A DNA stretch of 64,000 bases from a virus. How positions within the stretch are numbered: position 1 is the stretch's first letter; every line of letters begins with the position of its first letter. Positions 7,871 to 15,091 of this stretch are shown here, piece by piece. Under the pieces are notes generated by a model. It did not search any database and was not told where the DNA came from. It was given only the letters and a program-made list of their open reading frames with translations. Made by a program: the position numbers and the translations under genes. Location: positions 20,947 to 84,946 of the IMG/VR virus record IMGVR_UViG_3300033156_000150. One strand, written 5' to 3'.

Positions 7871-8951
7871 GTACACTAGGCAGGAGTTTAAGGGGGAATA
7901 TGACCCGGCAGAGGAAGTTAGATTTCTCCGAGCTGAGGTGCGGAGGTTAGAGGGTCAGTTGGAGAAGGTGAAGCAGGAGACAGGGATGGTGCGGATACTG
8001 ATGGAGGATGTGAAGGAGGCGATTAAGGCGCTGCCTCCGGTGAAGAGGCGCAAAGGTAGGCAACGTAAGGTTTCCAAGGTGAGTTCGCCCGTTGTGTATG
8101 TGAGTCACTGGACAGACTGGCACATGGGAGCGATTCAGGATCCGGCGGAGGTTGAGGGATTTGGGGAGTTTAGTCCGGAGATTCTGGAGAGGAGGATAAT
8201 GGATTGTGTTGAGCGGCAGTTGGAGTGGGTGGAGTTACACAGGTCAAACTATCGGATTGAGGAGTCTGTTGATCTGGTGACGGGCGATCTGATAAGTGGG
8301 GGCATACATGATGAACTCTTGTGGACTAATGCCTTTCCGGAGCCAGTGCAAGCGATAAGAGCTGGTGAGCTCCTGGCGCGGGTGGTTGCTAGAAAAGCCG
8401 CGGAGTTCAAGAAGGTGGTAGTTCACTTTGTCACGGTTGATAATCATGGTCGCCTGACAAAGCGCAAGCAACATCAGGAGGCGGGGTACAATTGCTGGGG
8501 GTATGTAATCGGTTTCTACGCCAAGGAGAGGTTGCGGGAGCACAAGAATGTGGAGTTCAATGTGTATCCAGTGACGCAACAGGTGGTGCAGGTGAGCAAC
8601 AGACGCTACCTCCTGACGCATGGCGACAGGGTGAGGGCGTGGATGGGTTTCCCCTACTATGGACAGGAGAGAAAGATCAGTCGTGAGGCGTCCAGGCGTA
8701 TGCGTCGGGCACTGGACGAGTGGCGGAAAGGCGTGTTGCTTGATGACGGTGTGGAGGTCTTGTTTGACCTACTGGTCGGTGGGCACTGGCATGTACCAAT
8801 GACCCACTGTTTGTACTGGCTGGGGGGCAGCGCGTGCGGCACAACGGCATACGATCATAGTCAGGGTAGGTGGGCTGAGCCGAGCCAGCCGTCTTGGCTT
8901 GTGCATCCAAAGCATGGTGAATTTGACAGAACCGATTGGAGGTTGAGATGA
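7854..8951 (+). CDS. Calcineurin-like metallophosphoesterase
   Basis: 365 residues. An N-terminal coiled coil (~20-50) precedes the metallophosphoesterase core: HWTDWHMG (~86-93), a GDLISGG motif (~142-148), VDNHGR, LLTHGDR and GGHWHVP, which together supply the two-metal site. Enzymes of this fold cleave phosphomono- or diesters. This type is frequent in tailed-phage late regions and is distinct from the Mre11-like protein at 56501. It overlaps the preceding gene by 17 bases. Substrate unknown; DNA or cyclic nucleotide hydrolysis are both possible. Confidence 0.7.
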   Translation: MAGKSKYTRQEFKGEYDPAEEVRFLRAEVRRLEGQLEKVKQETGMVRILMEDVKEAIKALPPVKRRKGRQRKVSKVSSPVVYVSHWTDWHMGAIQDPAEVEGFGEFSPEILERRIMDCVERQLEWVELHRSNYRIEESVDLVTGDLISGGIHDELLWTNAFPEPVQAIRAGELLARVVARKAAEFKKVVVHFVTVDNHGRLTKRKQHQEAGYNCWGYVIGFYAKERLREHKNVEFNVYPVTQQVVQVSNRRYLLTHGDRVRAWMGFPYYGQERKISREASRRMRRALDEWRKGVLLDDGVEVLFDLLVGGHWHVPMTHCLYWLGGSACGTTAYDHSQGRWAEPSQPSWLVHPKHGEFDRTDWRLR

Positions 8952-9274
8952 CTGCTGAAGAACATTACAAGCGGATCTTGGAAGAGATCAGAACGTTGCA
9001 CGAGGCTAAGGGTGCTGATTATGGATCCGATGAGGATCCGTTTGCTAACCTTCGGGCTAGCGAGCAGTTTGGTTTGCCTGCGTGGGTTGGTGTTGCAATA
9101 CGTATGCAGGACAAGATGACTCGCATACAGTCATTTGTGAGGAAAGGTTTTTTGGAGAACGAGTCCGTAGAGGATTCGTTTCTCGATCTGGCAAATTACG
9201 CCATGTTGGGCTTGGCTTTGATGAGGGAATCGCGCGATGAAGACAGAGATCCCGCCCCGCATGGTGACACATAG
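8948..9274 (+). CDS. DUF1599/Nmad1-like nucleotide-modification-associated protein
   Basis: 108 residues. The pattern KGADYGSDEDPFANL ... AIRMQDKMTRIQSF ... ESVEDSFLDLANYAMLGL matches the nucleotide modification associated domain 1 family (DUF1599), an all-alpha relative of MazG/dUTPase pyrophosphatases common in phages. Conserved D/E residues for Mg binding are visible in the EDSFLDLANY helix. The start at 8948 overlaps the previous stop (ATGA). In this genome, with its 7-deazaguanine genes, a role in nucleotide-pool control is plausible but inferred. Confidence 0.6.
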   Translation: MTAEEHYKRILEEIRTLHEAKGADYGSDEDPFANLRASEQFGLPAWVGVAIRMQDKMTRIQSFVRKGFLENESVEDSFLDLANYAMLGLALMRESRDEDRDPAPHGDT

Positions 9275-9830
9275 CGGCTTGTGTATCGATCTGGAAAACA
9301 TCACTCCCAGGGATTTGCGGATTAGTGACATAGCTCATTCTCTATCTCTGTTATGTCGGTTTGGTGGGCACTGTTCTAGATTCTGGAGTGTGGCGGCCCA
9401 TTGCCTCATTTGTTGCAGGCAGGCCAACATGGATGGTATGTCGTCAATGGTTCAGTTTGGATGCTTGTTGCACGACGCAGCTGAAGCATATTGGCAGGAC
9501 CTTGGTGCTCCTCATAAACGGTGTCAAGGAATGGAGGGTTATGTCCGCAGGCTTGAATTGACACAGGAGTTGATCTATAATTCGTTTGGAGCTAAGTTGA
9601 ACGAAGAGGAGAGGTGTCAAGTTAAGTACATTGACCTCAGAGTATTGGCTGCGGAGGCGTCCTTGTTGATGAGGGACAAGGGAAAGGAGTGGTTGGTGCT
9701 GGAGAATGTGGAGCCAGCACAGCTAACGTATAGGGATGTCAATTGGTTGTCGAGTCCGAAGATTGTGGAGAACATGTATATTAATGAGTTCAGTAGGCTG
9801 TATGCTGAAGTGAACGAGGAGTGGAATTGA
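9237..9830 (+). CDS. HD-domain phosphohydrolase (5'-deoxynucleotidase-like)
   Basis: 197 residues. The HD-type metal-binding residues appear as SVAAHCLICC, then LLHDAAEAYWQDL and a later D in VKYIDLRVLAAEA. The LLHDAAEAY...P.K signature resembles YfbR-type dNMP phosphatases. It likely removes phosphate from deoxynucleoside monophosphates, complementing the MazG and Nmad1-like genes nearby. It overlaps the preceding gene by 38 bases. Confidence 0.65.
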   Translation: MKTEIPPRMVTHSGLCIDLENITPRDLRISDIAHSLSLLCRFGGHCSRFWSVAAHCLICCRQANMDGMSSMVQFGCLLHDAAEAYWQDLGAPHKRCQGMEGYVRRLELTQELIYNSFGAKLNEEERCQVKYIDLRVLAAEASLLMRDKGKEWLVLENVEPAQLTYRDVNWLSSPKIVENMYINEFSRLYAEVNEEWN

Positions 9831-9860
9831 GCTGATCAGCAAGCTAAGGGGAAAGACGGC

Positions 9861-11483
9861 ATGTCCTCGCTGCAAAAAGCAATTTCAAATATCAATATGC
9901 TGGTCGGTACAGCAAAGGCGACAGCAACACGGAGCCAAAGAGAGGATTCTATTTTGTCCAGTGGAGTTTCTTCCACAGCGGTTCCCGTAGCTTCCTCGCG
10001 CTATAAGGAGCGGTACAATCTATTCAGGGGATGGGTTTATGCGGCCATCAACGCAATCTCTAGTGAAGCTGCATCAATGTCTGTTAATGTTGCTCGTCGG
10101 AAGAAGTCATCCAAGAAACGGCCAGCATATCAAGCCATTAAGTCGTTGAGGGAACAGAAGGAAGTGTATGACTATGAGGAGGTGTTGTCTGATGATAGCA
10201 TCACAACAGTAATTGAGCAACCGAACGAGTTTCAGACTCGTGTGTCATTTGTATATTCGTTTGTTGCTAATCTGTGCCTCACAGGGTGGAGTTTTGTTGT
10301 AGTCGAAGCTAAAAAGGGTGATGGTGATTTGCCTGGCATACGGTTGTATGCGTTGCCGACTACGTGGATCCATCCGAATCACAGGGAGCGTCCGTTCGGT
10401 TCGTTTTTTGTTGGTGGGCCAGCATCCTCAAAGGCGGATTGGGTAGAGCTGCCTAGGGAGAACGTGGTGTTTGCTCACCTTCCGAACCCGGCTAATCCTT
10501 TGGGTGGATATGCGCCGGCGGCGGCTGTCCTCCCGGCGCTGCGCATTGATGATCACATTCAAACGACGCAAGAGAAGTTTTTTGAGCGAGGCATCTTCCC
10601 GTCCGTAGTGATTACGGTTGGAAAGGACCCGCACCCTGAAGCGCCAGGGGGTGGTTGGCGTCCCCGTTTGACTCCCGAGCAAAGGCGACAGATAGCGACG
10701 GCGATTAAGAAGCTCTGGGCTGGGGTGGAAAATTATGGGGAGCCGGCTATTGTTGATGGGCTTATCGAGAGGATCGATCGTTTGTCTGCTACTCAGCACG
10801 AGCTTGGATGGCAAAGATCTGAGGAAACAATCCGCACTAGAATCCTCTCGGCTTTCGGAGTGCATCCGTTCATTCTCGGCGAAAGTGTGCCTGGTAGTTA
10901 TGCTCAGTCGGCCATTATTGAAAGTCGCTTTTACCGGCGGGTCAACTTCTATACGGAGATGTTGAGCAATGTGGTAACCCGTGCAATTTCAAACGTATTA
11001 GGAAACGAGGATTACATCGTATGGTGGGACCGGGCGGAACCTACCGATCCGTCATTACATTACACGAACCTTCGTTATGCTCGGAGCATCGGGGACATCA
11101 GCCAAAAGGAGTTCAGAGCGTTGATGGGGTTGCCAGACGATCCCGATGGTCAGGAATCAGCGATTCTGCCGTCACAACTGGCTCCGTTGACACAGCTATT
11201 GGTTCAGATTGGGGCTGGTGCTATTCCTGGACCGCAAGCGGAAGCGTTGCTAATGGCTGCTGGCTTGCCGAGGAAATTGGCAAGACAAATTGCAAATCCA
11301 CCGAAGGGAGTTGGTGGTACGGAAAGCCGAGCTCCGCAGGGAGGAGGCGAAGAGGGGAGAAGCGAGGGGGAGAGTATTGATGAGCTGGAAAGTGAATTGA
11401 GGGAGCGTTCCCTGCAATTGCTTCAGCAGTTGCCCCAGGTGTCAAAGGACTTGCTTGATGAGTATGACAGGGGAATAGAATGA
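9861..11483 (+). CDS. Portal protein (HK97-like)
   Basis: 540 residues. The N-terminal YNLFRGWVYAAINAISSEAA helix, the wing region with YALPTTWIHPN, and the segment ERIDRLSATQHELGWQRS followed by ILSAFGVHPFILGE are characteristic of HK97-family portals. The dodecameric portal is the packaging and ejection channel. The C-terminal ~60 residues are charged and low complexity. It overlaps the next gene by 4 bases. This is the first gene of the head morphogenesis run. Confidence 0.85.
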   Translation: MSSLQKAISNINMLVGTAKATATRSQREDSILSSGVSSTAVPVASSRYKERYNLFRGWVYAAINAISSEAASMSVNVARRKKSSKKRPAYQAIKSLREQKEVYDYEEVLSDDSITTVIEQPNEFQTRVSFVYSFVANLCLTGWSFVVVEAKKGDGDLPGIRLYALPTTWIHPNHRERPFGSFFVGGPASSKADWVELPRENVVFAHLPNPANPLGGYAPAAAVLPALRIDDHIQTTQEKFFERGIFPSVVITVGKDPHPEAPGGGWRPRLTPEQRRQIATAIKKLWAGVENYGEPAIVDGLIERIDRLSATQHELGWQRSEETIRTRILSAFGVHPFILGESVPGSYAQSAIIESRFYRRVNFYTEMLSNVVTRAISNVLGNEDYIVWWDRAEPTDPSLHYTNLRYARSIGDISQKEFRALMGLPDDPDGQESAILPSQLAPLTQLLVQIGAGAIPGPQAEALLMAAGLPRKLARQIANPPKGVGGTESRAPQGGGEEGRSEGESIDELESELRERSLQLLQQLPQVSKDLLDEYDRGIE

Positions 11484-11923
11484 GTAAGTTCGTGGAACAA
11501 AAGAAGAAAGAGTTGCGGCGAGTTGTTTCGCGAGCGCTGTCCGTTGTAATGGCTGAGTATGCCACTCGTGTGTATGAGTTGTTGGACAAGTATATGCTTC
11601 ACTTGTCATACAAGCGGGCAAGTTTTAGAGCGGTGAACCGGATGTCTGAGAGGTTGGCTAAAGTCATTGCTAGCGAGCTGAAGGAGTTTTCGAAGAGGTT
11701 GGAGAAGGGGGCAGGTAAGAAGGAAGCAACGTCAGATGCAATAAACTACGTAGAGGAGAACTGGGATGCCAGTGGGTTTAAGAAAAAACTGGTTGACGAA
11801 GCGTTTGTGGAGGTAGCTAGCGAAATGGTGCGGGAAGCGTGGAGGGCATTGCATCAGGAAACTACGAGAATGGAAAGACGTGGCTTGATATCGATTAGCG
11901 GGAAGGGTAAAGGGGGTGAGTAA
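11480..11923 (+). CDS. Hypothetical helical protein between portal and minor head genes
   Basis: 147 residues, basic and almost entirely helical, with no recognised domain. It overlaps the portal gene by ATGA and shares one base with the next gene (TAATG). Its position between portal and MuF genes suggests a head-assembly or capsid-interior role. Confidence 0.5.
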   Translation: MSKFVEQKKKELRRVVSRALSVVMAEYATRVYELLDKYMLHLSYKRASFRAVNRMSERLAKVIASELKEFSKRLEKGAGKKEATSDAINYVEENWDASGFKKKLVDEAFVEVASEMVREAWRALHQETTRMERRGLISISGKGKGGE

Positions 11924-13146
11924 TGGCGTCAACTGCTAGCGAATGGTTACAGGGAGAAGGTAGGTGGCAGGAACTAGAGGAGTTGTTGAAAGGAGCGGTA
12001 GCTCCAGACGTGTTGAAGTTGTGGTTTGAACTGCCAGATGACATAAAGCAAACGATTGCCGACCGGTTATATGATACGTTTTCTCAAGGCTACTGGGACG
12101 ACATTGTTGGTACGATTAAGAGCGACGTGGGAAAGTTCTTGGTGATGGGATTGCAGGAAGGATGGTCGATTCCCAGGATAGTGCGAGCCGTTGCAGTGGA
12201 GTTCATGGGGTCGACGTGGGGCTATGCCAAGCGGAGAGCGACGAATATAGCTCGTACTGAGATGACCCACGCAATGAACGGCGCGAGGGTTGCTTCCAAC
12301 AGTTATCTCAAAAGTAGGTATCCAGACTTGCCTATGCGCCAGGTCTGGCTGAGCGTATTGGGTCCTACTACTCGGCCAGAGCACGCTGCGTTGGACAGTG
12401 TGCCTGAGGACGAGAATGGTTTGTGGAACCTGGTTGGATACAAGGTGCCGTGGCCTGGACACTACGGTCTGCCTCCTGAGCAACGCTGCAACTGTCAGTG
12501 TACGGTAGTGATGGAGTATGGGCTCAAGGCTGCCGGGCTCAAATACAACCCTTACCACGACCCTCAAACGGGGAGATTTACTTTCGCACCGGGAGGATTG
12601 CCTGCCGCGTCGAAGGGGACGCTAGCCAAGCTGCGGAAAAGGATTCAAACTGTGAAGGTTGGAGGGGAGCGAGGGAAACCTTCGAAGAGGGTTGCAGATC
12701 GGGTCATTGATTACATGGCTCTTCACCCTGATAGTGTTGTTAAAAGTATTGGTGGGATTTCGATTGTTGACAGGCAGGAGTGGAATAATGAGTATGTCAG
12801 ACAGGGAGGCAGGAGCTACGAAGAGGGTTGGAGTGTTCAAGCATTCATTGTTTTTAGGACCGGGCATATTTTCCTAAAGAAAGGCTTTAAGGAGCTATGT
12901 CTTCATCATGAGGTTGGTCATCTAGTAGCAAGACAGTCCAAGGCATACAAGGAGTGGAGGGCCAGGTATAATATAGATCCGTCGTTTGATCGCCATACGG
13001 AATACTCAAAGACCGGTGGTCCGGAGGAAGCCTTCTGTGATTCCTATGCTGCATACATCGCTGCTAAGGGACAGGCCAAGAGTGATGAATATCGCGCGAC
13101 ATTCAAGATGGTGGAGGAGGTGATTCATGGACTTCGTACACATTAG
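11923..13146 (+). CDS. MuF-type minor head protein fused to a C-terminal zincin domain
   Basis: 407 residues. Residues ~80-205 match the Phage Mu gpF/SPP1 gp7 minor head domain: RRATNIARTEMTHAMNGARV, WLSVLGPTTRPEHAALD and PPEQRCNCQCTVV. The C-terminal region contains LCLHHEVGHLVARQ (~326-339), an HExxH zinc site, with downstream GPEEAFCDSYAAYIA as the likely third-ligand helix. MuF proteins are often fused to effector domains delivered with the DNA; here that domain appears to be a metallopeptidase. It could alternatively cut structural proteins during assembly. The catalytic His-Glu-x-x-His is intact. Confidence 0.7.
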   Translation: MASTASEWLQGEGRWQELEELLKGAVAPDVLKLWFELPDDIKQTIADRLYDTFSQGYWDDIVGTIKSDVGKFLVMGLQEGWSIPRIVRAVAVEFMGSTWGYAKRRATNIARTEMTHAMNGARVASNSYLKSRYPDLPMRQVWLSVLGPTTRPEHAALDSVPEDENGLWNLVGYKVPWPGHYGLPPEQRCNCQCTVVMEYGLKAAGLKYNPYHDPQTGRFTFAPGGLPAASKGTLAKLRKRIQTVKVGGERGKPSKRVADRVIDYMALHPDSVVKSIGGISIVDRQEWNNEYVRQGGRSYEEGWSVQAFIVFRTGHIFLKKGFKELCLHHEVGHLVARQSKAYKEWRARYNIDPSFDRHTEYSKTGGPEEAFCDSYAAYIAAKGQAKSDEYRATFKMVEEVIHGLRTH

Positions 13147-13345
13147 AACGGGCCGGCCGTTCAAAGGAACGGTGCCTGACGTCTTCTACCTCCCCGTGGC
13201 GAAGGGATTGGGAACTGGTGTTGTGAAGGCGACGAAGGACGATGAGGAATCGGTTGTGAGGTGGATGTTTCTGCATGGCTACGTTCCTAAGAAGGGAGGG
13301 GCAGTTGGCAGCTCGAGCAGCGGAGGAAAGCAAGATGGGAGGTAA
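13127..13345 (+). CDS. Small hypothetical protein
   Basis: 72 residues: a compact beta-rich segment (FVHIRTGRPFKGTVPDVFYLP) and a Gly/Ser-rich C-terminus. It overlaps the zincin-fusion gene by 20 bases, with a GGAGG just upstream, so it is probably translated. No family recognised. Confidence 0.45.
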   Translation: MDFVHIRTGRPFKGTVPDVFYLPVAKGLGTGVVKATKDDEESVVRWMFLHGYVPKKGGAVGSSSSGGKQDGR

Positions 13346-13652
13346 TGGTCACGTAGAGTTCCTGAGGCCCAGTAATCCCGACCTGATTGCCTTAGCGGAT
13401 GCAGTAGCTACCCGCTTTGTGGAATTGTGCGGCGCGTGGGAGCGGGTCCGGGGAGTTCGCCTGCAAGTGCCTGTTAGCCTTTTGAGTGATGTGAACAAGT
13501 GCAGAAGGGTTCGGCAGCGCCACAAGATGGGCGACTTTCGTCACCTTCCGTCTGAGTGGAAGGCTCTTAAGACGGTGGCTCAGTGGCTTGTTGATATGAA
13601 CTGCGAGTTGAGGGGTCAAAAGAAAATCAAGGTTCAGTGGTCTGATGAATGA
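13335..13652 (+). CDS. Hypothetical protein
   Basis: 105 residues from the ATG at 13335, which follows GGAGG by 8 bases; an earlier in-frame ATG at 13275 lies inside the preceding gene. Mixed helical protein with the basic stretch NKCRRVRQRHKMG. Function unknown; part of the head gene run. Confidence 0.5.
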   Translation: MGGNGHVEFLRPSNPDLIALADAVATRFVELCGAWERVRGVRLQVPVSLLSDVNKCRRVRQRHKMGDFRHLPSEWKALKTVAQWLVDMNCELRGQKKIKVQWSDE

Positions 13653-13854
13653 CTTGCGTTGCATCAACACGCTCAGGGGGAACCCGTGTCTCAATACCTT
13701 CATCAGGTCGCTTGCTCGGTTTGACAAGTTGTTCTGCGACTGTGTAGCTGAAGGTGTTGACTTTACTCTCAAGCTAGAAGTACGTGGGGACAAGGGAAGG
13801 TTGATTCACTGTCGGGTTTATGCCGACAGGTTTGAAAGGCCTTCGGATTCATGA
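13645..13854 (+). CDS. Small hypothetical protein
   Basis: 69 residues beginning MNDLRCINTLRGNPC, with four Cys in the first 35 residues. It overlaps the previous gene by 8 bases and is the last gene before a promoter, so it may end the first late transcription unit. No family recognised. Confidence 0.45.
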   Translation: MNDLRCINTLRGNPCLNTFIRSLARFDKLFCDCVAEGVDFTLKLEVRGDKGRLIHCRVYADRFERPSDS

Positions 13855-13864
13855 GGCACCCGTC

Positions 13865-13893
13865 TTGACTTTTGAAAAAGCATGTTGTATGAT
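13865..13893 (+). promoter_or_regulatory. Sigma70-like promoter upstream of capsid operon
   Basis: TTGACT at 13865 and TATGAT at 13888 are separated by 17 bases, one of the best consensus matches in the window. The site lies in a 124-base gap just before the first Ser-tail protein gene and the protease-capsid genes, where strong expression would be needed. Confidence 0.65.
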
Positions 13894-13978
13894 TTATATG
13901 GTGTGAGGTCAAGGCGCGGGAGAGACCGGCTGCGACTTTGGTTGGTTGCAGACGGTTTCTTTTTTAGTGGAGGTTTCA

Positions 13979-14503
13979 ATGAGCAAGAAAGTTACGTTCT
14001 ATCTGGGTCCGGCAAGCGGTTTGAGTAAGCGTCAGTTGACGATCACTCGTATGCCGAAGGCAGGCGACGATGATACGCCTTCGGCGACGGTTAATGCGAC
14101 GCTTGGCGCAACGACGACTATCACTACACAAACGCTACCGGATAATCAGATTTGGCAGGCGAAGTTGGTGGATACTAAGACGAGTGGTGAAGTAAGCGAC
14201 CCGGATATCCTTAACTTCCATACTGGCTCGCTTCAGTTTCCTGGGCCGAGATCACCGGATCGCTTGTCGATTCTCAGTATGGAAGACATGAGCTCAAGTA
14301 GTAGTTGCAGTTCGACCAGTAGTGGGAGTTCAAGTAGCTGTAGCAGCACGAGTTGTAGTAGCACAAGCAGTGGGAGTTCAAGTAGTTGTAGTAGCACCTC
14401 GAGCAGTTGCAGTGAATCTGCGGGAAATGAGAGCAGCAGTTGCAGCTCAGTATCCTCTTCGTGTTCGAGTAGTGTGAGCAGCAGTTGCAGCTCTGGTCTG
14501 TGA
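13979..14503 (+). CDS. Virion protein candidate with Ser/Cys-rich tail (1 of 3)
   Basis: 174 residues from the ATG at 13979, which has a TGGAGG site 9 bases upstream. Residues ~1-100 are a compact beta-rich domain (VTFYLGPASGLSKRQL ... ATVNATLGATTTITT). From ~101 the protein becomes almost pure Ser, with Cys, Thr and Gly at intervals, in blocks such as SSSSCSSTSSGSSSSC. Two further proteins (20587 and 21409) carry the same kind of tail. The strong promoter upstream and the adjacent capsid genes suggest an abundant structural protein, perhaps a decoration protein. The tail is a plausible O-glycosylation substrate for the cassette at 27854-35350. Confidence 0.5.
   Translation: MSKKVTFYLGPASGLSKRQLTITRMPKAGDDDTPSATVNATLGATTTITTQTLPDNQIWQAKLVDTKTSGEVSDPDILNFHTGSLQFPGPRSPDRLSILSMEDMSSSSSCSSTSSGSSSSCSSTSCSSTSSGSSSSCSSTSSSCSESAGNESSSCSSVSSSCSSSVSSSCSSGL
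14287..14499 (+). repeat. Low-complexity Ser/Cys codon repeat
   Basis: Degenerate tandem AGTAGT/TGTAGC-type codons encode the Ser/Cys/Thr tail. Longer imperfect units, such as GTGGGAGTTCAAGTAG, recur at least twice, which indicates growth by slippage or unequal recombination. Confidence 0.7.
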
Positions 14504-14517
14504 TAAGGGAGTTAGAA

Positions 14518-14799
14518 ATGCGTCAAGTTAACCGAAAGGCCGTCTTGGCTCTGGCGTTACATGGGTCTCAGTCCGAGGCGGAGGCCCTGAAGCAGGTGGT
14601 TGATGGAGCAGTGGAGCGGCTCGGTCTGGGCGGGGAGCCAGCCCCCTCCCCGCTCAGGCCCGGTGGGGGTGCGGTGAGGATGGATACTACTCGACCGTCC
14701 TTGCACGACGTAATTGCGTGGCTAGAGAATCCGCCGAAGGCTGACTACCTGTTTATCCGACGCCTGCAAGAAACGCTAAAGTTGCGCTGTGGGGGATAA
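14518..14799 (+). CDS. Hypothetical protein
   Basis: 93 residues from the ATG at 14518. Helical N-terminus (LALALHGSQSEAEALKQVV), a Pro/Gly-rich linker, and a C-terminal helical segment. The small size and position before the protease would fit a head accessory protein. An upstream in-frame ATG at 14485 overlaps the Ser-tail gene and lacks a ribosome site. Confidence 0.45.
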   Translation: MRQVNRKAVLALALHGSQSEAEALKQVVDGAVERLGLGGEPAPSPLRPGGGAVRMDTTRPSLHDVIAWLENPPKADYLFIRRLQETLKLRCGG

Positions 14800-14800
14800 C

Positions 14801-15091
14801 ATGCCTTACCTTGGTTATCAACAAATCATAGTCAGCGACAAGGTGATGAGCGCTCCGGATTTCGACTGGCCGGCAGGGGCAACCCACGCGGAGTTGCAAG
14901 CTGAGGATCAACCCATTCGGTACACGATGGACGGAAAGACGAATCCGACGCAAACAACTGGAATGATCTTGCGAACAAGTGCGGATCCCGTGATGTTTAC
15001 TGTGGATGACTTGCGCCGGATGCGGTTCATACGGGGAGCTGCTAATGATGCAAAATTGAATGTCCACTACTTTGCCGGGAGGATCGTCTGA
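14801..15091 (+). CDS. Small structural protein candidate
   Basis: 96 residues starting MPYLGYQQIIV. A beta-rich protein with AELQAEDQPIRYTMDGKTNP and a C-terminal DLRRMRFIRGAANDAKLNVHYF; this style is typical of small phage decoration or fibre-associated beta proteins. It overlaps the protease gene by one base. Function inferred from position only. Confidence 0.4.
   Translation: MPYLGYQQIIVSDKVMSAPDFDWPAGATHAELQAEDQPIRYTMDGKTNPTQTTGMILRTSADPVMFTVDDLRRMRFIRGAANDAKLNVHYFAGRIV

Noticed and set aside
7409-8951. Terminase small and large subunits
   Set aside because: The HTH protein could be a small subunit, but the following gene is a metallophosphoesterase with no Walker A or nuclease motif of a large terminase.
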